A stretch of 64,000 nt of DNA. It comes from Phytopseudomonas daroniae (GTDB taxonomy: Bacteria > Pseudomonadota > Gammaproteobacteria > Pseudomonadales > Pseudomonadaceae). Positions within the stretch are counted from its first letter, which is position 1, and each line of letters opens with the position of its first letter. The DNA lies in the NCBI RefSeq assembly GCF_004327285.1, contig NZ_QJUI01000002.1:186001-250000 (forward strand), in the 5' to 3' direction. This document shows, piece after piece, positions 8,993 to 19,837 of this stretch. A program made the position numbers and the translations under genes. The notes below the pieces were generated by a model, which did no database searches, had not been told where the DNA came from, and saw nothing but the letters and a program-made list of their open reading frames with translations.

Positions 8993-9382
8993 ATGATTCG
9001 ACGCCTGCTAACCGGCAGCCTGCTCGCATCGCTACTGTCCACGCCAGCCAGCTTCGCCGGGACGCCGATATCCGAAGGCGTACCCATCGACCCGGCAGCC
9101 AGCGCCAAGCTTATCGTCAGCCGCGACCGCAATGCGCCCAATGCCTGCGACTTGCAGTTACGCGTGGACGAGCAGTTGCTGGTGCCTATACCGGCGGGCG
9201 AGAGCGTGACACTGGATGTGCCCAGCGGCGAACGCAGCATCGTGCTCACGCCTTCACGGGAAGGTTTCTGCGCGGAGATCGATCTGGTAAGCAGCCAGTC
9301 GATTTTGCTGCTGCCCGGCGAAACCCGGCGTTACCAGGCGATTTATGAAGAGCAGAAGTTGTTTCTGGCACCGCAGCAGTAG
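8993..9382 (+). CDS. hypothetical exported protein
   Basis: 129 residues. I selected ATG 8993 because CTGGAG lies just upstream and because it yields a clean signal peptide (MIRRLLTGSLLASLLSTPAS, cleavage near ASFAG). The mature part contains two cysteines and beta-rich sequence but no motif I recognise. Probably a small periplasmic or lipid-free secreted protein. Its stop is 5 bp from that of the convergent thioesterase gene. Confidence 0.75.
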   Translation: MIRRLLTGSLLASLLSTPASFAGTPISEGVPIDPAASAKLIVSRDRNAPNACDLQLRVDEQLLVPIPAGESVTLDVPSGERSIVLTPSREGFCAEIDLVSSQSILLLPGETRRYQAIYEEQKLFLAPQQ

Positions 9383-9386
9383 CGTC

Positions 9387-9821
9387 CTAGGCCGGTAACA
9401 GCGCCTTGCCATAACCATCCACGAACTCGGCCGGCATGCGCTTCGGGCGTCCGCTGGACAGTTCGATGCAGACGAAAGTGGTTCGCGCACGCAATAACGT
9501 CACGCCATCCTGCGGACGAACCAGCTGGAAGCAGCGATCCATCTTCAAGCGCTGATCGGACTCGACGATCCACGTCCCCATCAGCAGCTCCTGGCCCTCA
9601 TAGGCGCTGCTCAGGTAATCGATCTCATGACGCACCACCGCCATGGCGCGATCGAGGCGACGATACTCGACCAGATCCAGCCCGAGCGACTGCGAGTGAC
9701 GCCAGGCGCAACGCTCCAGCCAGGCCACGTAGACGGCATTATTGGCGTGCCCAAGGCCGTCGATATCCTCGTCGCCGACCATCAGCTCGAGGATGAAAGG
9801 ATCGGGACGATCCCAATTCAT
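9387..9821 (-). CDS. acyl-CoA thioesterase, 4HBT/YbgC-like hotdog fold
   Basis: 144 residues. ATG 9821 has GGGAG eight bases upstream, which is better than the upstream GTG at 9830. The hotdog signature DIDGLGHANNAVYVAWLERC (about residues 17-36) matches the 4-hydroxybenzoyl-CoA thioesterase family, with the active-site Asp in that loop. Likely hydrolyses short or medium acyl-CoA in the cytosol; natural substrate unknown. Confidence 0.88.
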   Translation of the reverse strand: MNWDRPDPFILELMVGDEDIDGLGHANNAVYVAWLERCAWRHSQSLGLDLVEYRRLDRAMAVVRHEIDYLSSAYEGQELLMGTWIVESDQRLKMDRCFQLVRPQDGVTLLRARTTFVCIELSSGRPKRMPAEFVDGYGKALLPA

Positions 9822-9963
9822 GAATAGCACTCCCGATTACCGGCCGGTTCGCAGGCCTCGTCGACTGCCGGCAAAACCGGTCGCGCCTGCTGCAGCACGG
9901 CATCCATTGTCAGCTTCATGCAACGATCCTCTATCGGCCAGAACGATGTTCAGGGCCAGACAT

Positions 9964-9983
9964 TAGGGGCTGTTGACGTTTCA
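9964..9983. repeat. solitary terminal repeat of the MITE-like element
   Basis: TAGGGGCTGTTGACGTTTCA differs by one base from the terminal repeat of the element at 6721-6989. No matching inverted end is present within several hundred bases, so this is a truncated copy or a lone end. Confidence 0.65.
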
Positions 9984-10040
9984 GTGCAAGCCGCATCGGG
10001 CGCCACGCGTCTGGCAGTCACGGCTTTTCGAGTGCACAAA

Positions 10041-10073
10041 AACAAAAGGGCCACTTCCGGAGAAGTGACCCTT
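10041..10073 (-). terminator. terminator of the tRNA-Ala/Glu cluster
   Basis: Minus strand reads AAGGGTCACTT-ctccgg-AAGTGGCCCTT followed by TTGTTTTT, an 11-bp stem with one G-T pair and a T-rich tail. It is just downstream of the last tRNA-Glu. Confidence 0.85.
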
Positions 10074-10098
10074 AAAAATCCCGCAGAGCGGGCAAAAC

Positions 10099-10174
10099 TG
10101 GCGTCCCCTAGGGGACTCGAACCCCTGTTACCGCCGTGAAAGGGCGGTGTCCTAGGCCACTAGACGAAGGGGAC
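10099..10174 (-). tRNA. tRNA-Glu (TTC)
   Basis: 76-nt cloverleaf including encoded CCA. The anticodon TTC sits in the loop CTTTCAC. Identical to the copy at 10350-10425. Confidence 0.97.
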
Positions 10175-10222
10175 GAAACCTTCGAAGAACAAGGCCAGCG
10201 CTAGGCTGGCCTGTCGTGGAAT

Positions 10223-10298
<76 letters not shown>

Positions 10299-10349
10299 GG
10301 ATTTAACGTCTCTCGACACACATCGCCGAAGCAATGCGGCTGGAAATAA

Positions 10350-10425
10350 TGGCGTCCCCTAGGGGACTCGAACCCCTGTTACCGCCGTGAAAGGGCGGTG
10401 TCCTAGGCCACTAGACGAAGGGGAC
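10350..10425 (-). tRNA. tRNA-Glu (TTC), second copy
   Basis: 76-nt sequence identical to the tRNA-Glu at 10099-10174, CCA encoded. Part of an Ala-Glu-Ala-Glu array transcribed on the minus strand. Confidence 0.97.
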
Positions 10426-10483
10426 GCAAGGCCCTTCTTTACAACTCAACCCGTTCCGCAGAACCGATTGTGGCTATCGAGAT

Positions 10484-10559
<76 letters not shown>

Positions 10560-10705
10560 ATCTCGAGGACGGGGCGCATGTTAAGTGCGGCCCCGCACCC
10601 TGTCAACAAAATTTTGGCTGGCGGTGCGTTTTTTTTCGCTGACATAACAAACACTTACCTCCCCAACCCGGCGTTTCAGCAGCGAAAACGACCGGTGGCC
10701 AGGTA

Positions 10706-12187
10706 TCAGGCGATGCTGGCCAGGATTTTTTCCCATTCCTTGTTCTCTTTCTTCGACACGCCACCGAGTAGCTCGATGGCCTGGCGCAGGCGGAAACGGG
10801 TGAGATCCGGGCCAAGAATTTCCATGGCATCGAGCACCGATACCGAGCTGGCCTGGCCGGTGACCGCGGCGAACATCAGCGGCATGGCATCGCGCAGCTT
10901 CAATTCCAGGTGCTCGACCACTGCCTGGATGCAACCGGTGATGCGCTCCTTCTCCCACTGGCGCAGGGCTTCGAGCTTCCACAGGATCAGTTGCATGAGC
11001 TGGCGTACCTGATCGTCGGAAAGCTTCTTGTGGGCGAACAGCGCCTTGTCCGGCTGCACACCACCAGCGAAGAAGAAACCGGCCAACGGTGCGATCTGGC
11101 TGAAGGTTTCCACCCTGCCCTGCACGTGGGGGGCGATCCGCATCAGGTAATCGCTGTTGAAAGCCCACTTCTGCGCACCGGCGGCGAACTCTTCGACACT
11201 CAGATCGCGCATCCACTGGCCATTGAGCCAGGACAGCTTCTCCAGATCGAAAATCGGCCCGCCCAGGGAGACACGCTGCACGTCGAAGTGCGCGATCATC
11301 TCGTCCAGGGTGAATTTTTCGCGCTCGTCCGGCATCGACCAGCCCATGCGACCCAGGTAATTGAGCATCGCCTGGGGCAGGAAGCCCATACGCTCGTAGA
11401 AGGTGATCGAGGTCGGGTTCTTGCGCTTGGACAACTTGCTCTTGTCGGGATTGCGCAGCAACGGCATATAGCACAGCTGCGGTTTTTCCCAGCCGAAATA
11501 CTCGTACAGCAGGATCAGTTTGGGCGCCGATGGCAGCCACTCTTCACCGCGCAGCACGTGGGTGATCTTCATCAGGTGATCGTCGACCACGTTGGCGAGG
11601 AAGTAGGTCGGCAGGCCGTCGGTCTTCATCAGCACTTGCATGTCCATGCGATCCCACGGGATCTCGACATCGCCGCGCAGCATGTCCGGCACGACGCAAA
11701 TGCCCTCGCTGGGCACCTTCATGCGGATCACGTGGGGCTCGCCCGCCGCCAGGCGGCGCTGCACTTCTTCCTCGGAAAGCAGCAGGCCGCGACCGTCGTA
11801 ACGCGGCGTCTCGCCACGAGCGGTCTGCTCGGCACGCATCTGGTCGAGCTCTTCCGGCGTGCAGAAGCAGTAGAAGGCATGGCCTTTCTCTACCAGCTCG
11901 AGGGCGTACTTGCGGTAGATCTCGCCACGTTCGCTCTGCCGATACGGACCATGGGGGCCGCCAACATCCGGGCCTTCGTTCCACTCGATGCCCAGCCAGC
12001 GCAGGGCGTCGTAGATCTGCTGTTCCGACTCGCGGGTCGAACGCACCTGATCGGTATCCTCGATACGCAGGATGAACTCACCACCGTGCTGGCGTGCGAA
12101 GCACAGGTTGAACAGGGCGATGTAGGCAGTGCCGACATGGGGATCGCCAGTTGGCGACGGTGCGATGCGAGTACGAACGGTGGTCAT
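10706..12187 (-). CDS. gltX: glutamyl-tRNA synthetase
   Basis: 493-residue class I aminoacyl-tRNA synthetase charging tRNA-Glu. The start at 12187 ([20 protein letters not shown]) is the family N-terminus and contains the HIGH-equivalent HVGT. The KMSKS loop appears as KLSKRK. It lies immediately upstream of two tRNA-Glu genes on the same strand, a functional pairing (enzyme and substrate tRNA) in one cluster. The reading frame extends upstream of 12187 without homology. Confidence 0.97.
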   Translation of the reverse strand: MTTVRTRIAPSPTGDPHVGTAYIALFNLCFARQHGGEFILRIEDTDQVRSTRESEQQIYDALRWLGIEWNEGPDVGGPHGPYRQSERGEIYRKYALELVEKGHAFYCFCTPEELDQMRAEQTARGETPRYDGRGLLLSEEEVQRRLAAGEPHVIRMKVPSEGICVVPDMLRGDVEIPWDRMDMQVLMKTDGLPTYFLANVVDDHLMKITHVLRGEEWLPSAPKLILLYEYFGWEKPQLCYMPLLRNPDKSKLSKRKNPTSITFYERMGFLPQAMLNYLGRMGWSMPDEREKFTLDEMIAHFDVQRVSLGGPIFDLEKLSWLNGQWMRDLSVEEFAAGAQKWAFNSDYLMRIAPHVQGRVETFSQIAPLAGFFFAGGVQPDKALFAHKKLSDDQVRQLMQLILWKLEALRQWEKERITGCIQAVVEHLELKLRDAMPLMFAAVTGQASSVSVLDAMEILGPDLTRFRLRQAIELLGGVSKKENKEWEKILASIA

Positions 12188-12311
12188 GGAAAGTCCCGAG
12201 ACAATGGGGCGAAAACCACCATCAGGCCGAACCGGAGAGGCTTTCGCGGAAAGTGCGAATAGTAGCAGGGCCAAGCCCGACGGCTCCAGCGACTAACGAG
12301 TGGCAATAGAC

Positions 12312-12345
12312 CGTAGCCTGGATTAGCCGAAGGCGTAATCCGGGG
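12312..12345. repeat. REP-like sequence related to copies at 19692 and 26111
   Basis: Contains ATTAGCCGAAGGCGTAATCCG, the reverse complement of the core of the 34-bp repeats found elsewhere in the window. It is intergenic, between gltX and the deoxyribosyltransferase gene. Confidence 0.6.
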
Positions 12346-12371
12346 TTCGGCATGGCCAGACCTGCACCGTC

Positions 12372-12890
12372 TTACTGCTCGGGCAACAAACGCTCCAGAT
12401 GCCGGCGCAACGCCGGCACCGCCTCCTCGACACTGGCACTGCAGCCAGCCCAGGAACAGGCCAGCATCAGATTACGCGGCAAGCCGAAGTCCTCGATCAG
12501 AAAACCCTGGGCATCGCGTCCGTCGGCATCCCCGGCCAGCCAGTCGCGCATGGCGCCACAGGCCTCGAAATACACCCAGACCGGCTTGCCCAGCGCCACG
12601 GCGGCGCCAATCTCGAAGGCGGTACCCGAATCCGGCTCGTGCCCCCGGAATAGATTCAGATTGGCCAGCACCGCGTCCGCCTCACGGATCATCGCCATGT
12701 TCAGGCGACAGATCAGCGCGGCACGCTCGCCCGGCGACAGCCCGGCAGCGACCTCGTTGTCGAAGGGATAGAGCCCCTGCATGCCCTGCTCGCTGCACAG
12801 GCGCTTGAGATACTCGCCATGCTCGACGGCGTCGCCACGAAATACATCGAACCCGGCCAGGTAGATTCTGGCGTTGTCAGCCTGCTTCAT
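12372..12890 (-). CDS. nucleoside 2-deoxyribosyltransferase family protein
   Basis: 172 residues. The N-terminal [13 protein letters not shown] and the central segment [20 protein letters not shown] followed by [18 protein letters not shown] are hallmark nucleoside-deoxyribosyltransferase features (nucleotide salvage or sanitisation by cleavage of an N-glycosidic bond). The glutamate in TAFEIG is the usual nucleophile. Its ATG overlaps the uvrB stop (ATGA at 12887-12890), implying translational coupling to the repair gene. Exact substrate unknown. Confidence 0.88.
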   Translation of the reverse strand: MKQADNARIYLAGFDVFRGDAVEHGEYLKRLCSEQGMQGLYPFDNEVAAGLSPGERAALICRLNMAMIREADAVLANLNLFRGHEPDSGTAFEIGAAVALGKPVWVYFEACGAMRDWLAGDADGRDAQGFLIEDFGLPRNLMLACSWAGCSASVEEAVPALRRHLERLLPEQ

Positions 12891-14902
12891 ACGGCCAGCA
12901 GCCGCTCACGCAGTTTCTGGATCTCATCGCGCATTTGCGCGGCTGCCTCGAACTCCAGGTCGCGCGCCAACTGGTACATTTTCTCTTCCAACTGGCGAAT
13001 ACGCTTGGTGATTTCCGAGGGAGAACGCAGCTCGGCCTCGTATCGGGCGCTCTCCTCCGCCGCCTTGGCCATGCCCTTGCGCTTGTTGCTGCGCGCGCCA
13101 GGCACGACAGCGCCTTCGAGGATGTCCTTGACGTCCTTGAACACACCCTTGGGCACGATGCCATTGGCTTCGTTGAAGGCGATCTGCTTGTCCCGACGCC
13201 GCTCGGTCTCACCGATGGCACGTTCCATGGAGCCGGTCATGCGATCGGCATAGAGGATCGCGCGGCCATTGAGGTTACGGGCGGCGCGGCCGATGGTCTG
13301 GATCAACGAACGCTCGGAGCGCAGGAAGCCCTCCTTGTCCGCATCGAGAATCGCCACCAACGACACCTCGGGCATATCCAGGCCCTCACGCAACAGGTTG
13401 ATGCCCACCAGCACATCGAAGGTGCCAATGCGCAGATCGCGAATGATCTCGACCCGCTCCACCGTGTCGATGTCCGAGTGCAGGTAACGCACCTTGACGC
13501 CGTGATCGCCCAGGTAATCGGTCAGATCCTCGGCCATGCGCTTGGTCAGGGTGGTGACCAGTACACGCTCCTCCAGGGCGACGCGCTTGCTGATCTCGGA
13601 CAGCAGGTCGTCGACCTGGGTACGTGCCGGACGCACCTCGATCTGCGGATCGACCAGCCCCGTAGGCCGCACCACTTGCTCGATCACCCGCCCCGCATGG
13701 TCAGCCTCGTACGGGCCGGGGGTCGCAGAAACGAAAATGGTCTGCGGGCTCGCGGCCTCCCACTCCTCGAAGCGCATCGGCCGGTTGTCCAATGCAGAGG
13801 GCAGGCGGAAGCCGTATTCGACCAGGGTTTCCTTGCGCGAACGGTCGCCTTTGTACATGGCGCCGACCTGCGGCACGCTGACGTGGGACTCGTCGATCAC
13901 CAGCAGTGCCTCGCCCGGCAGATAGTCATACAAGGTCGGTGGCGGCGCCCCGGAATCCCGCCCGGATAGATAGCGCGAGTAGTTTTCGATGCCGTTGCAG
14001 TAACCCAGCTCGAGGATCATCTCCAGATCGAAACGAGTGCGCTGCTCCAGGCGCTGGGCCTCGACCAGCTTATTGGCACCACGCAGGTAATCCAGGCGCT
14101 CCTTGAGCTCGATCTTGATCTTCTCCATCGCCTCGAGCAGCGTGTCGCGCGGCGTCACGTAGTGGCTCTTGGGGTAGAAGGTGAAACGTGGCAGACGACT
14201 GATCACCTCGCCCGTCAGCGGATCGAAGGCGCTGATATTTTCCACCTCGTCATCGAACAGCTCGACACGAATCGCTTCCAGCTCCGACTCGGCCGGAAAA
14301 ATATCGATCACATCGCCACGCACCCGGAAAGTCGCCCGGGCGAAGTCCATGTCGTTGCGCGTGTACTGCAGCTCGGCCAGGCGACGCAGCAGGGCACGCT
14401 GATCCATCTTGTCGCCACGATCGAGGTGCAGCACCATTTTCAGGTACTCCTCGGGGCTGCCCAAGCCATAGATCGATGACACGGTACAGACCACGATGAC
14501 GTCCTTGCGCTCGATCAGCGCCTTGGTCGCCGACAGACGCATCTGCTCGATATGGTCGTTGATCGAGGCATCCTTCTCGATGAAGGTATCCGACGACGGC
14601 ACATAGGCCTCGGGCTGGTAGTAGTCGTAGTAGGAAACGAAGTACTCCACCGCGTTGTTCGGGAAGAATGATTTGAACTCGCCGTATAACTGCGCCGCCA
14701 GGGTCTTGTTCGGCGCCAGCACCAGGGTCGGTCGCTGCACCTGGGCGATCACGTTGGCGATGCTGAAGGTCTTGCCGGAGCCCGTCACGCCGAGCAGGGT
14801 CTGGTGCGACAAGCCCGCCTCCAGGCCCTCGACCATCTGCCGGATCGCCTCGGGTTGATCGCCGGCAGGCTGGAAACGGGTGACCAGTTGGAACTCGGAC
14901 AT
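12887..14902 (-). CDS. uvrB: excinuclease ABC subunit UvrB
   Basis: 671-residue damage-verifying helicase-like subunit of nucleotide excision repair. Walker A GVTGSGKT is at about residues 38-45, the beta-hairpin with [10 protein letters not shown] at about 90-100, the DESH Walker B box is present, and the C-terminal UVR motif ([20 protein letters not shown]) binds UvrC. It overlaps the downstream deoxyribosyltransferase by 4 bp. No clear LexA box was found in the upstream gap. Confidence 0.98.
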   Translation of the reverse strand: MSEFQLVTRFQPAGDQPEAIRQMVEGLEAGLSHQTLLGVTGSGKTFSIANVIAQVQRPTLVLAPNKTLAAQLYGEFKSFFPNNAVEYFVSYYDYYQPEAYVPSSDTFIEKDASINDHIEQMRLSATKALIERKDVIVVCTVSSIYGLGSPEEYLKMVLHLDRGDKMDQRALLRRLAELQYTRNDMDFARATFRVRGDVIDIFPAESELEAIRVELFDDEVENISAFDPLTGEVISRLPRFTFYPKSHYVTPRDTLLEAMEKIKIELKERLDYLRGANKLVEAQRLEQRTRFDLEMILELGYCNGIENYSRYLSGRDSGAPPPTLYDYLPGEALLVIDESHVSVPQVGAMYKGDRSRKETLVEYGFRLPSALDNRPMRFEEWEAASPQTIFVSATPGPYEADHAGRVIEQVVRPTGLVDPQIEVRPARTQVDDLLSEISKRVALEERVLVTTLTKRMAEDLTDYLGDHGVKVRYLHSDIDTVERVEIIRDLRIGTFDVLVGINLLREGLDMPEVSLVAILDADKEGFLRSERSLIQTIGRAARNLNGRAILYADRMTGSMERAIGETERRRDKQIAFNEANGIVPKGVFKDVKDILEGAVVPGARSNKRKGMAKAAEESARYEAELRSPSEITKRIRQLEEKMYQLARDLEFEAAAQMRDEIQKLRERLLAV

Positions 14903-15092
14903 AAATACCTCTACAAAAGGCTGTGACGCCGCGAAAAAGCTGGCGTCATACCTGGTGTACGCTGTCGCGACACAGAATATGGGCCGCTATACTAACGGCC
15001 CGCTTGCGCAACCCCTAGTCTCAGTTGCCGGGGTTGCTCTAGGAACGTAAATCGGTTTCTAAACCCACCCTCACTACAGAGCTGCCGCCCTC

Positions 15093-16289
15093 ATGAGTTT
15101 GTTCTCCGCCGTCGAAATGGCTCCGCGCGATCCTATCCTGGGCCTCAACGAAGCATTCAACGCCGATACGCGTCCCAACAAGGTCAACCTTGGCGTGGGT
15201 GTCTACACCAACGAAGAAGGCCGTATTCCCCTGCTGCGCGCCGTGGTCGAAGCGGAAACCGCACTGACCGCCGCTCACGCGCCGCGTGGTTATCTGCCGA
15301 TCGAAGGCATCGCTGCCTACGACAAGGCGGTGCAGACGCTGCTGCTGGGCAACGACTCGCCGCTGATCCAGCAAGGCCGCGTGATCACCACCCAGGCCAT
15401 CGGCGGCACCGGCGCTCTGAAAACCGGTGCGGACTTTCTCAAGCGCCTGCTGCCTGACGCTACCGTGGCCATCAGCGACCCGAGCTGGGAAAACCACCGC
15501 GCCCTGTTCGAAGCCGCCGGCTTCCCGGTGCGCAACTACCGCTATTACGATGCCTTCAGCAATGGCGTCAACCGTGGCGGACTGCTCGAAGACCTGAAAA
15601 ACCTGCCGGCTCGCTCGATCGTCGTCCTGCATGCCTGCTGCCACAACCCTACCGGCGTCGACCTGACGCCTGAAGACTGGCAGGCGGTGCTTGAAATCGT
15701 GCGCGAGCGCGAACATGTGCCATTCCTCGATATCGCCTACCAGGGTTTCGGTGACGGTATTGAAGAAGACGCCGCCGCGGTGCGTTTGTTCGCCCAATCT
15801 GGCCTGACCTTCTTCGTCTCCAGTTCGTTCTCCAAATCCTTCTCGCTGTATGGCGAGCGCGTCGGCGCCCTGACCATCGTCACCGGCGACCAGGAAGAGA
15901 CCGGCCGCGTGCTGTCGCAGGTCAAACGCGTGATCCGCACCAACTACTCCAACCCGCCAACCCATGGCGCCAGCGTAGTGGCTGCCGTACTCAACAACCC
16001 TGAACTGCGCGTGATGTGGGAAACCGAACTGGGCGAAATGCGTGACCGCATTCGCACCATGCGCCTGGCCATGGTCGAGCAACTGGCTGCTCTGAACGCC
16101 AAGCGCGACTTCGGCTTCGTCGCACAACAACGCGGCATGTTCTCCTACTCGGGGCTGACCACCGAGCAGGTCGAGCGCCTGAGAACCGAGTTCGGCATCT
16201 ACGCCGTGGGTACCGGCCGCATCTGCGTGGCTGCATTGAACACGCGCAATCTGCCGGTAGTCACCAAGGCCATCGCCGCAGTACTTTGA
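15093..16289 (+). CDS. aromatic amino acid / aspartate aminotransferase
   Basis: 398-residue fold-type I PLP enzyme of the TyrB/AspC group (N-terminus MSLFSAVEMAPRDPILGLNE). The PLP lysine lies in the SSSFSKSFSLYGERVG segment (about residue 250). The substrate-binding arginine is near the C-terminus. Transfers amino groups between 2-oxoglutarate and aromatic amino acids or aspartate. It is divergent from uvrB and followed by an inverted repeat GGGGAAG...CTTCCCC (16299-16327) that may terminate it. Confidence 0.92.
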   Translation: MSLFSAVEMAPRDPILGLNEAFNADTRPNKVNLGVGVYTNEEGRIPLLRAVVEAETALTAAHAPRGYLPIEGIAAYDKAVQTLLLGNDSPLIQQGRVITTQAIGGTGALKTGADFLKRLLPDATVAISDPSWENHRALFEAAGFPVRNYRYYDAFSNGVNRGGLLEDLKNLPARSIVVLHACCHNPTGVDLTPEDWQAVLEIVREREHVPFLDIAYQGFGDGIEEDAAAVRLFAQSGLTFFVSSSFSKSFSLYGERVGALTIVTGDQEETGRVLSQVKRVIRTNYSNPPTHGASVVAAVLNNPELRVMWETELGEMRDRIRTMRLAMVEQLAALNAKRDFGFVAQQRGMFSYSGLTTEQVERLRTEFGIYAVGTGRICVAALNTRNLPVVTKAIAAVL

Positions 16290-16298
16290 GTGAATCGA

Positions 16299-16327
16299 GG
16301 GGAAGCAGGTAGATGCTTGACTTCCCC
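16299..16327 (+). terminator. candidate terminator of the aminotransferase gene
   Basis: GGGGAAG and CTTCCCC arms with an internal AGCA/TGCT extension form a hairpin 10 bp after the stop codon. The T-tail is weak, so confidence is moderate. Confidence 0.5.
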
Positions 16328-16356
16328 TTCGTAATCAGTAGGATACGCGTCGTTGT

Positions 16357-16432
16357 TCCGCGATAGCTCAGTCGGTAGAGCAAATGACTGTTAATCATTG
16401 GGTCCCTGGTTCGAGTCCAGGTCGCGGAGCCA
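16357..16432 (+). tRNA. tRNA-Asn (GTT)
   Basis: 76-nt cloverleaf with encoded CCA. The anticodon loop CTGTTAA gives GTT. It is followed by a terminator at 16441, and its last 22 nt plus the first 5 flanking bases recur at 16559-16585. Confidence 0.97.
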
Positions 16433-16440
16433 AATTCAAG

Positions 16441-16468
16441 AAACCCGGTCAATAGGCCGGGTTTTTTA
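16441..16468 (+). terminator. terminator of tRNA-Asn
   Basis: AAACCCGG-tcaata-CCGGGTTTTTTATT hairpin with T-tail, 9 bp after the tRNA CCA. Confidence 0.9.
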
Positions 16469-16558
16469 TTGCCTGCGGACTCTCCCAGGGACTACGTCCC
16501 AGGTTATTCGCTTCGCTCACCCCTACGGGGCCGCGCTGAAGCGCGTTCAGCTGCGCTG

Positions 16559-16616
16559 TCGAGTCCAGGTCGCGGAGCCAAATTCGAAAGCCTCGGTTCA
16601 TACCGGGGCTTTTTTG
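16559..16616 (+). pseudogene. remnant of a second tRNA-Asn with its terminator
   Basis: Positions 16559-16585 repeat exactly the 27 nt covering the 3' end of tRNA-Asn plus 5 flanking bases. They are followed by another hairpin terminator (AAGCCTCGG-ttcata-CCGGGGCTTTTTT). The 5' two-thirds of the tRNA is replaced by unrelated sequence. Either a decayed tandem tRNA-Asn or an attachment-site footprint left by an integrative element. Confidence 0.7.
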
Positions 16617-16624
16617 TGCCCGCC

Positions 16625-16662
16625 GGACTCTCACCAGGGACTACGTCCCAGGTTATTCGCTT
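16625..16662 (+). repeat. second copy of a tRNA-Asn-linked repeat (first copy 16477-16513)
   Basis: GGACTCTC-(A)-CCAGGGACTACGTCCC and the adjoining AGGTTATTCGCTT occur twice, 148 bp apart with one inserted base. The same offset applies to the tRNA 3' ends, so the whole unit (tRNA end, terminator, repeat) is a tandem duplication. Confidence 0.7.
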
Positions 16663-16686
16663 AAGCGTGCTCGGCAGAGAATGTAG

Positions 16687-16753
16687 GGTGGGTTAGCGAC
16701 GCCTGGCCTCGTCATGCCAGGCACAACGTTCTCGGCGCGGCGCGTAACCCACC
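16687..16753. repeat. GGTGGGTTA...TAACCCACC inverted repeat
   Basis: Arms GGTGGGTTAGCG (16687) and CGCGTAACCCACC (to 16753), with an inner CGCCTGGC/GCCAGGC hairpin. A common type of intergenic repeat in Pseudomonas; it carries no coding signal. The rest of 16434-16901 shows only the tRNA remnants already listed. Confidence 0.6.
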
Positions 16754-16901
16754 AAGCGATAGTCGCCGTTGATGTCATGCCGGATCAGGACACGCTCCTG
16801 AGTGCTTCCCGGGTATCGTCTTCGCCAGGCTACCTCAGGATTCAAAAGCGCGTGACCTTCTGGTGGATAAGCTACGCGCCCGATCTAGCCTAGGAGCGCA
16901 C

Positions 16902-18311
<1,410 letters not shown>

Positions 18312-18314
18312 GGG

Positions 18315-19520
18315 TCACTCCTGAATCGAGGGTTGTGCTGCGGCGATCAGCGGCAGGATCAGCAAGGCACAGGTGCCACGCCCCGGCCGCGAACGCAGTT
18401 GCAGCTCGCCCTGGTGAGCGCGGGCAACTGCCTTGACCACCGCCAGCCCGAGGCCGGTTCCGGTGGTTTTGGTCGTGAAAAAGGGTTCACCCAGGCGTGC
18501 CAGGGTCACCGCGTCGATGCCTGGGCCGTTGTCACTGATGCACACACGCAAGGTGTCGCCACGCACGTAGGCATGAACCTTCAGACGCACACCCTGGCCT
18601 GCCGCCTGAATGGCGTTCTCGACCAGATTCAGCAGCGTGCCGACCAGCGTATCGCGATTACACAGCAGCTCACCTCGCCATGCGTCGCACTGCCAGCGCA
18701 CCTCGACGTCCTGCACCAGCGATTCGCCTGAACGCCTGAGCGCATCGAACAGCTGGCCGGGGGAAATTCGATCCGACAGCGGCAGCTCCCCACGGGCGAA
18801 CACCAGCATGTCGCGCACCTGGTGCTCCAGCTCATGCAGCCGCTCTTTCAAGCGACCAGCGAAACGCTGCTGCTGCTCTACCGGCAACACCTGCTCGGTC
18901 AGGTGGCTGGCATAAAGGAGCGCGGCAGATAACGGGGTACGCACCTGATGCGCCAGGGAGGCGACCATGCGCCCCAGGGCGCTCAATCGCTCATGACGGG
19001 ATAGCTGATCCTGCAGGCGACGGGTTTCCGTCAGATCGGTAAGCAGTATCAGTTGCCCTGGTTCGCCCTGCAGCGAGCGCGTGGAGATCGACAGACGACG
19101 GCCATCCGTCAGTGAAATCTCGTGGCCGTCGTCCTGGCGCGGCGCAAAGCGCTGCGCAATCACTTCGCGCCAAAGCCTGCCGAGCAGCGGCTCGCCGAGC
19201 ATATCGCGAGCAACCGGATTGGCCTCGTGCACGACGCCATGACCGTCGATCACCACCACGCCACCCGGCAGCAAATCCAGCAGACTCTGCAGACGGTGGG
19301 CAAGACGCTCCTTCTCGTTCAACTCCCGCACGCGCTGCTCACTGACCTGGGCCAGTTGGCCGGTCAGTTCATTGACGCGGTTTTCCAGAAGATCGTAGGA
19401 GCTACCGAGCCGGCTCGACATCTGCTCGAACAACGCCAGCGACTGCTCGAGATCCCCACGCTCCGCCTGTACGGGCGGTATGGGGTCTATCGAGGCAACT
19501 ATGTACGGGCTGGGTTTCAT
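18315..19520 (-). CDS. fleS: flagellar sensor histidine kinase FleS
   Basis: 401 residues with no obvious transmembrane helix, consistent with cytoplasmic FleS/FlrB. A coiled-coil-like N-terminal stretch (about 40-70) is followed by a PAS domain. The phospho-acceptor His is in SLAHQVRTPLSAAL (about 215), and the HATPase domain has NLVENAIQAA (N box), DNGPGID and GTGLGLAVVK. Activates FleR; adjacent gene order fleQ-fleS-fleR matches other pseudomonads. Confidence 0.95.
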   Translation of the reverse strand: MKPSPYIVASIDPIPPVQAERGDLEQSLALFEQMSSRLGSSYDLLENRVNELTGQLAQVSEQRVRELNEKERLAHRLQSLLDLLPGGVVVIDGHGVVHEANPVARDMLGEPLLGRLWREVIAQRFAPRQDDGHEISLTDGRRLSISTRSLQGEPGQLILLTDLTETRRLQDQLSRHERLSALGRMVASLAHQVRTPLSAALLYASHLTEQVLPVEQQQRFAGRLKERLHELEHQVRDMLVFARGELPLSDRISPGQLFDALRRSGESLVQDVEVRWQCDAWRGELLCNRDTLVGTLLNLVENAIQAAGQGVRLKVHAYVRGDTLRVCISDNGPGIDAVTLARLGEPFFTTKTTGTGLGLAVVKAVARAHQGELQLRSRPGRGTCALLILPLIAAAQPSIQE

Positions 19521-19691
19521 CGCGCTCTCTCGCGTGGCGAGCCGTCATAAGACAGTCAGTTGCCAAGGAGATAGCAATACTCATGCCTGAAAATAAATTC
19601 CTTTATTTTCATAAAGATAGGTAATTTCCCAGTGAACCGCGTCAATCTGGTGACTGTAATAACGCGAATGTCGTGATTGACCTCAAGCATT

Positions 19692-19725
19692 CGGCGGATT
19701 ACGCCTTCGGCTAATACGCCCTACG
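19692..19725. repeat. 34-bp REP-like repeat, copy 1
   Basis: CGGCGGATTACGCCTTCGGC and the following 14 bases are identical to 26111-26144. The core can fold (GCCGAAGGC-type hairpin). Confidence 0.75.
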
Positions 19726-19752
19726 AAATCGTGACATATGGAGCTTTCGCAG

Positions 19753-19812
19753 GATGGGTCAGGCGCCGATCCGGTTCAGGATACAAACCGGTTCCCGCGC
19801 GCCTAACCCATC
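19753..19812. repeat. long inverted repeat downstream of fleQ
   Basis: GATGGGTCAGGCGC and GCGCCTAACCCATC pair as outer arms, and CCGGTT/AACCGG forms an inner stem. It lies 25 bp beyond the fleQ stop and may act as a transcription barrier although no T-tail is present. Confidence 0.6.
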
Positions 19813-19837
19813 GAAGGACTCCCGGACACTCCACAAC

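Larger units (their letters stand above)
19521..19837. other. fleQ-fleS intergenic region with repeats
   Basis: This 317-bp gap holds a 34-bp REP-like repeat (19692-19725) and a long inverted repeat (19753-19812). The fleS upstream sequence contains TGGCAACTGACTGTCT about 40 bp before the start. It has a good -24 half but a poor -12 half, so I do not call a sigma-54 promoter there. No gene is visible. Confidence 0.6.

Noticed and set aside
14903..14990. Possible LexA box upstream of uvrB (CTGTCGCGACACAG)
   Set aside because: CTG and CAG are separated by 8 rather than 10 bases and the surrounding bases do not match the SOS consensus.
19541..19580. Possible sigma-54 promoter for fleS (TGGCAACTGACTGTCT)
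   Set aside because: The -24 half is good but the -12 GC is out of register, so it does not meet the standard used for the other four flagellar sites.
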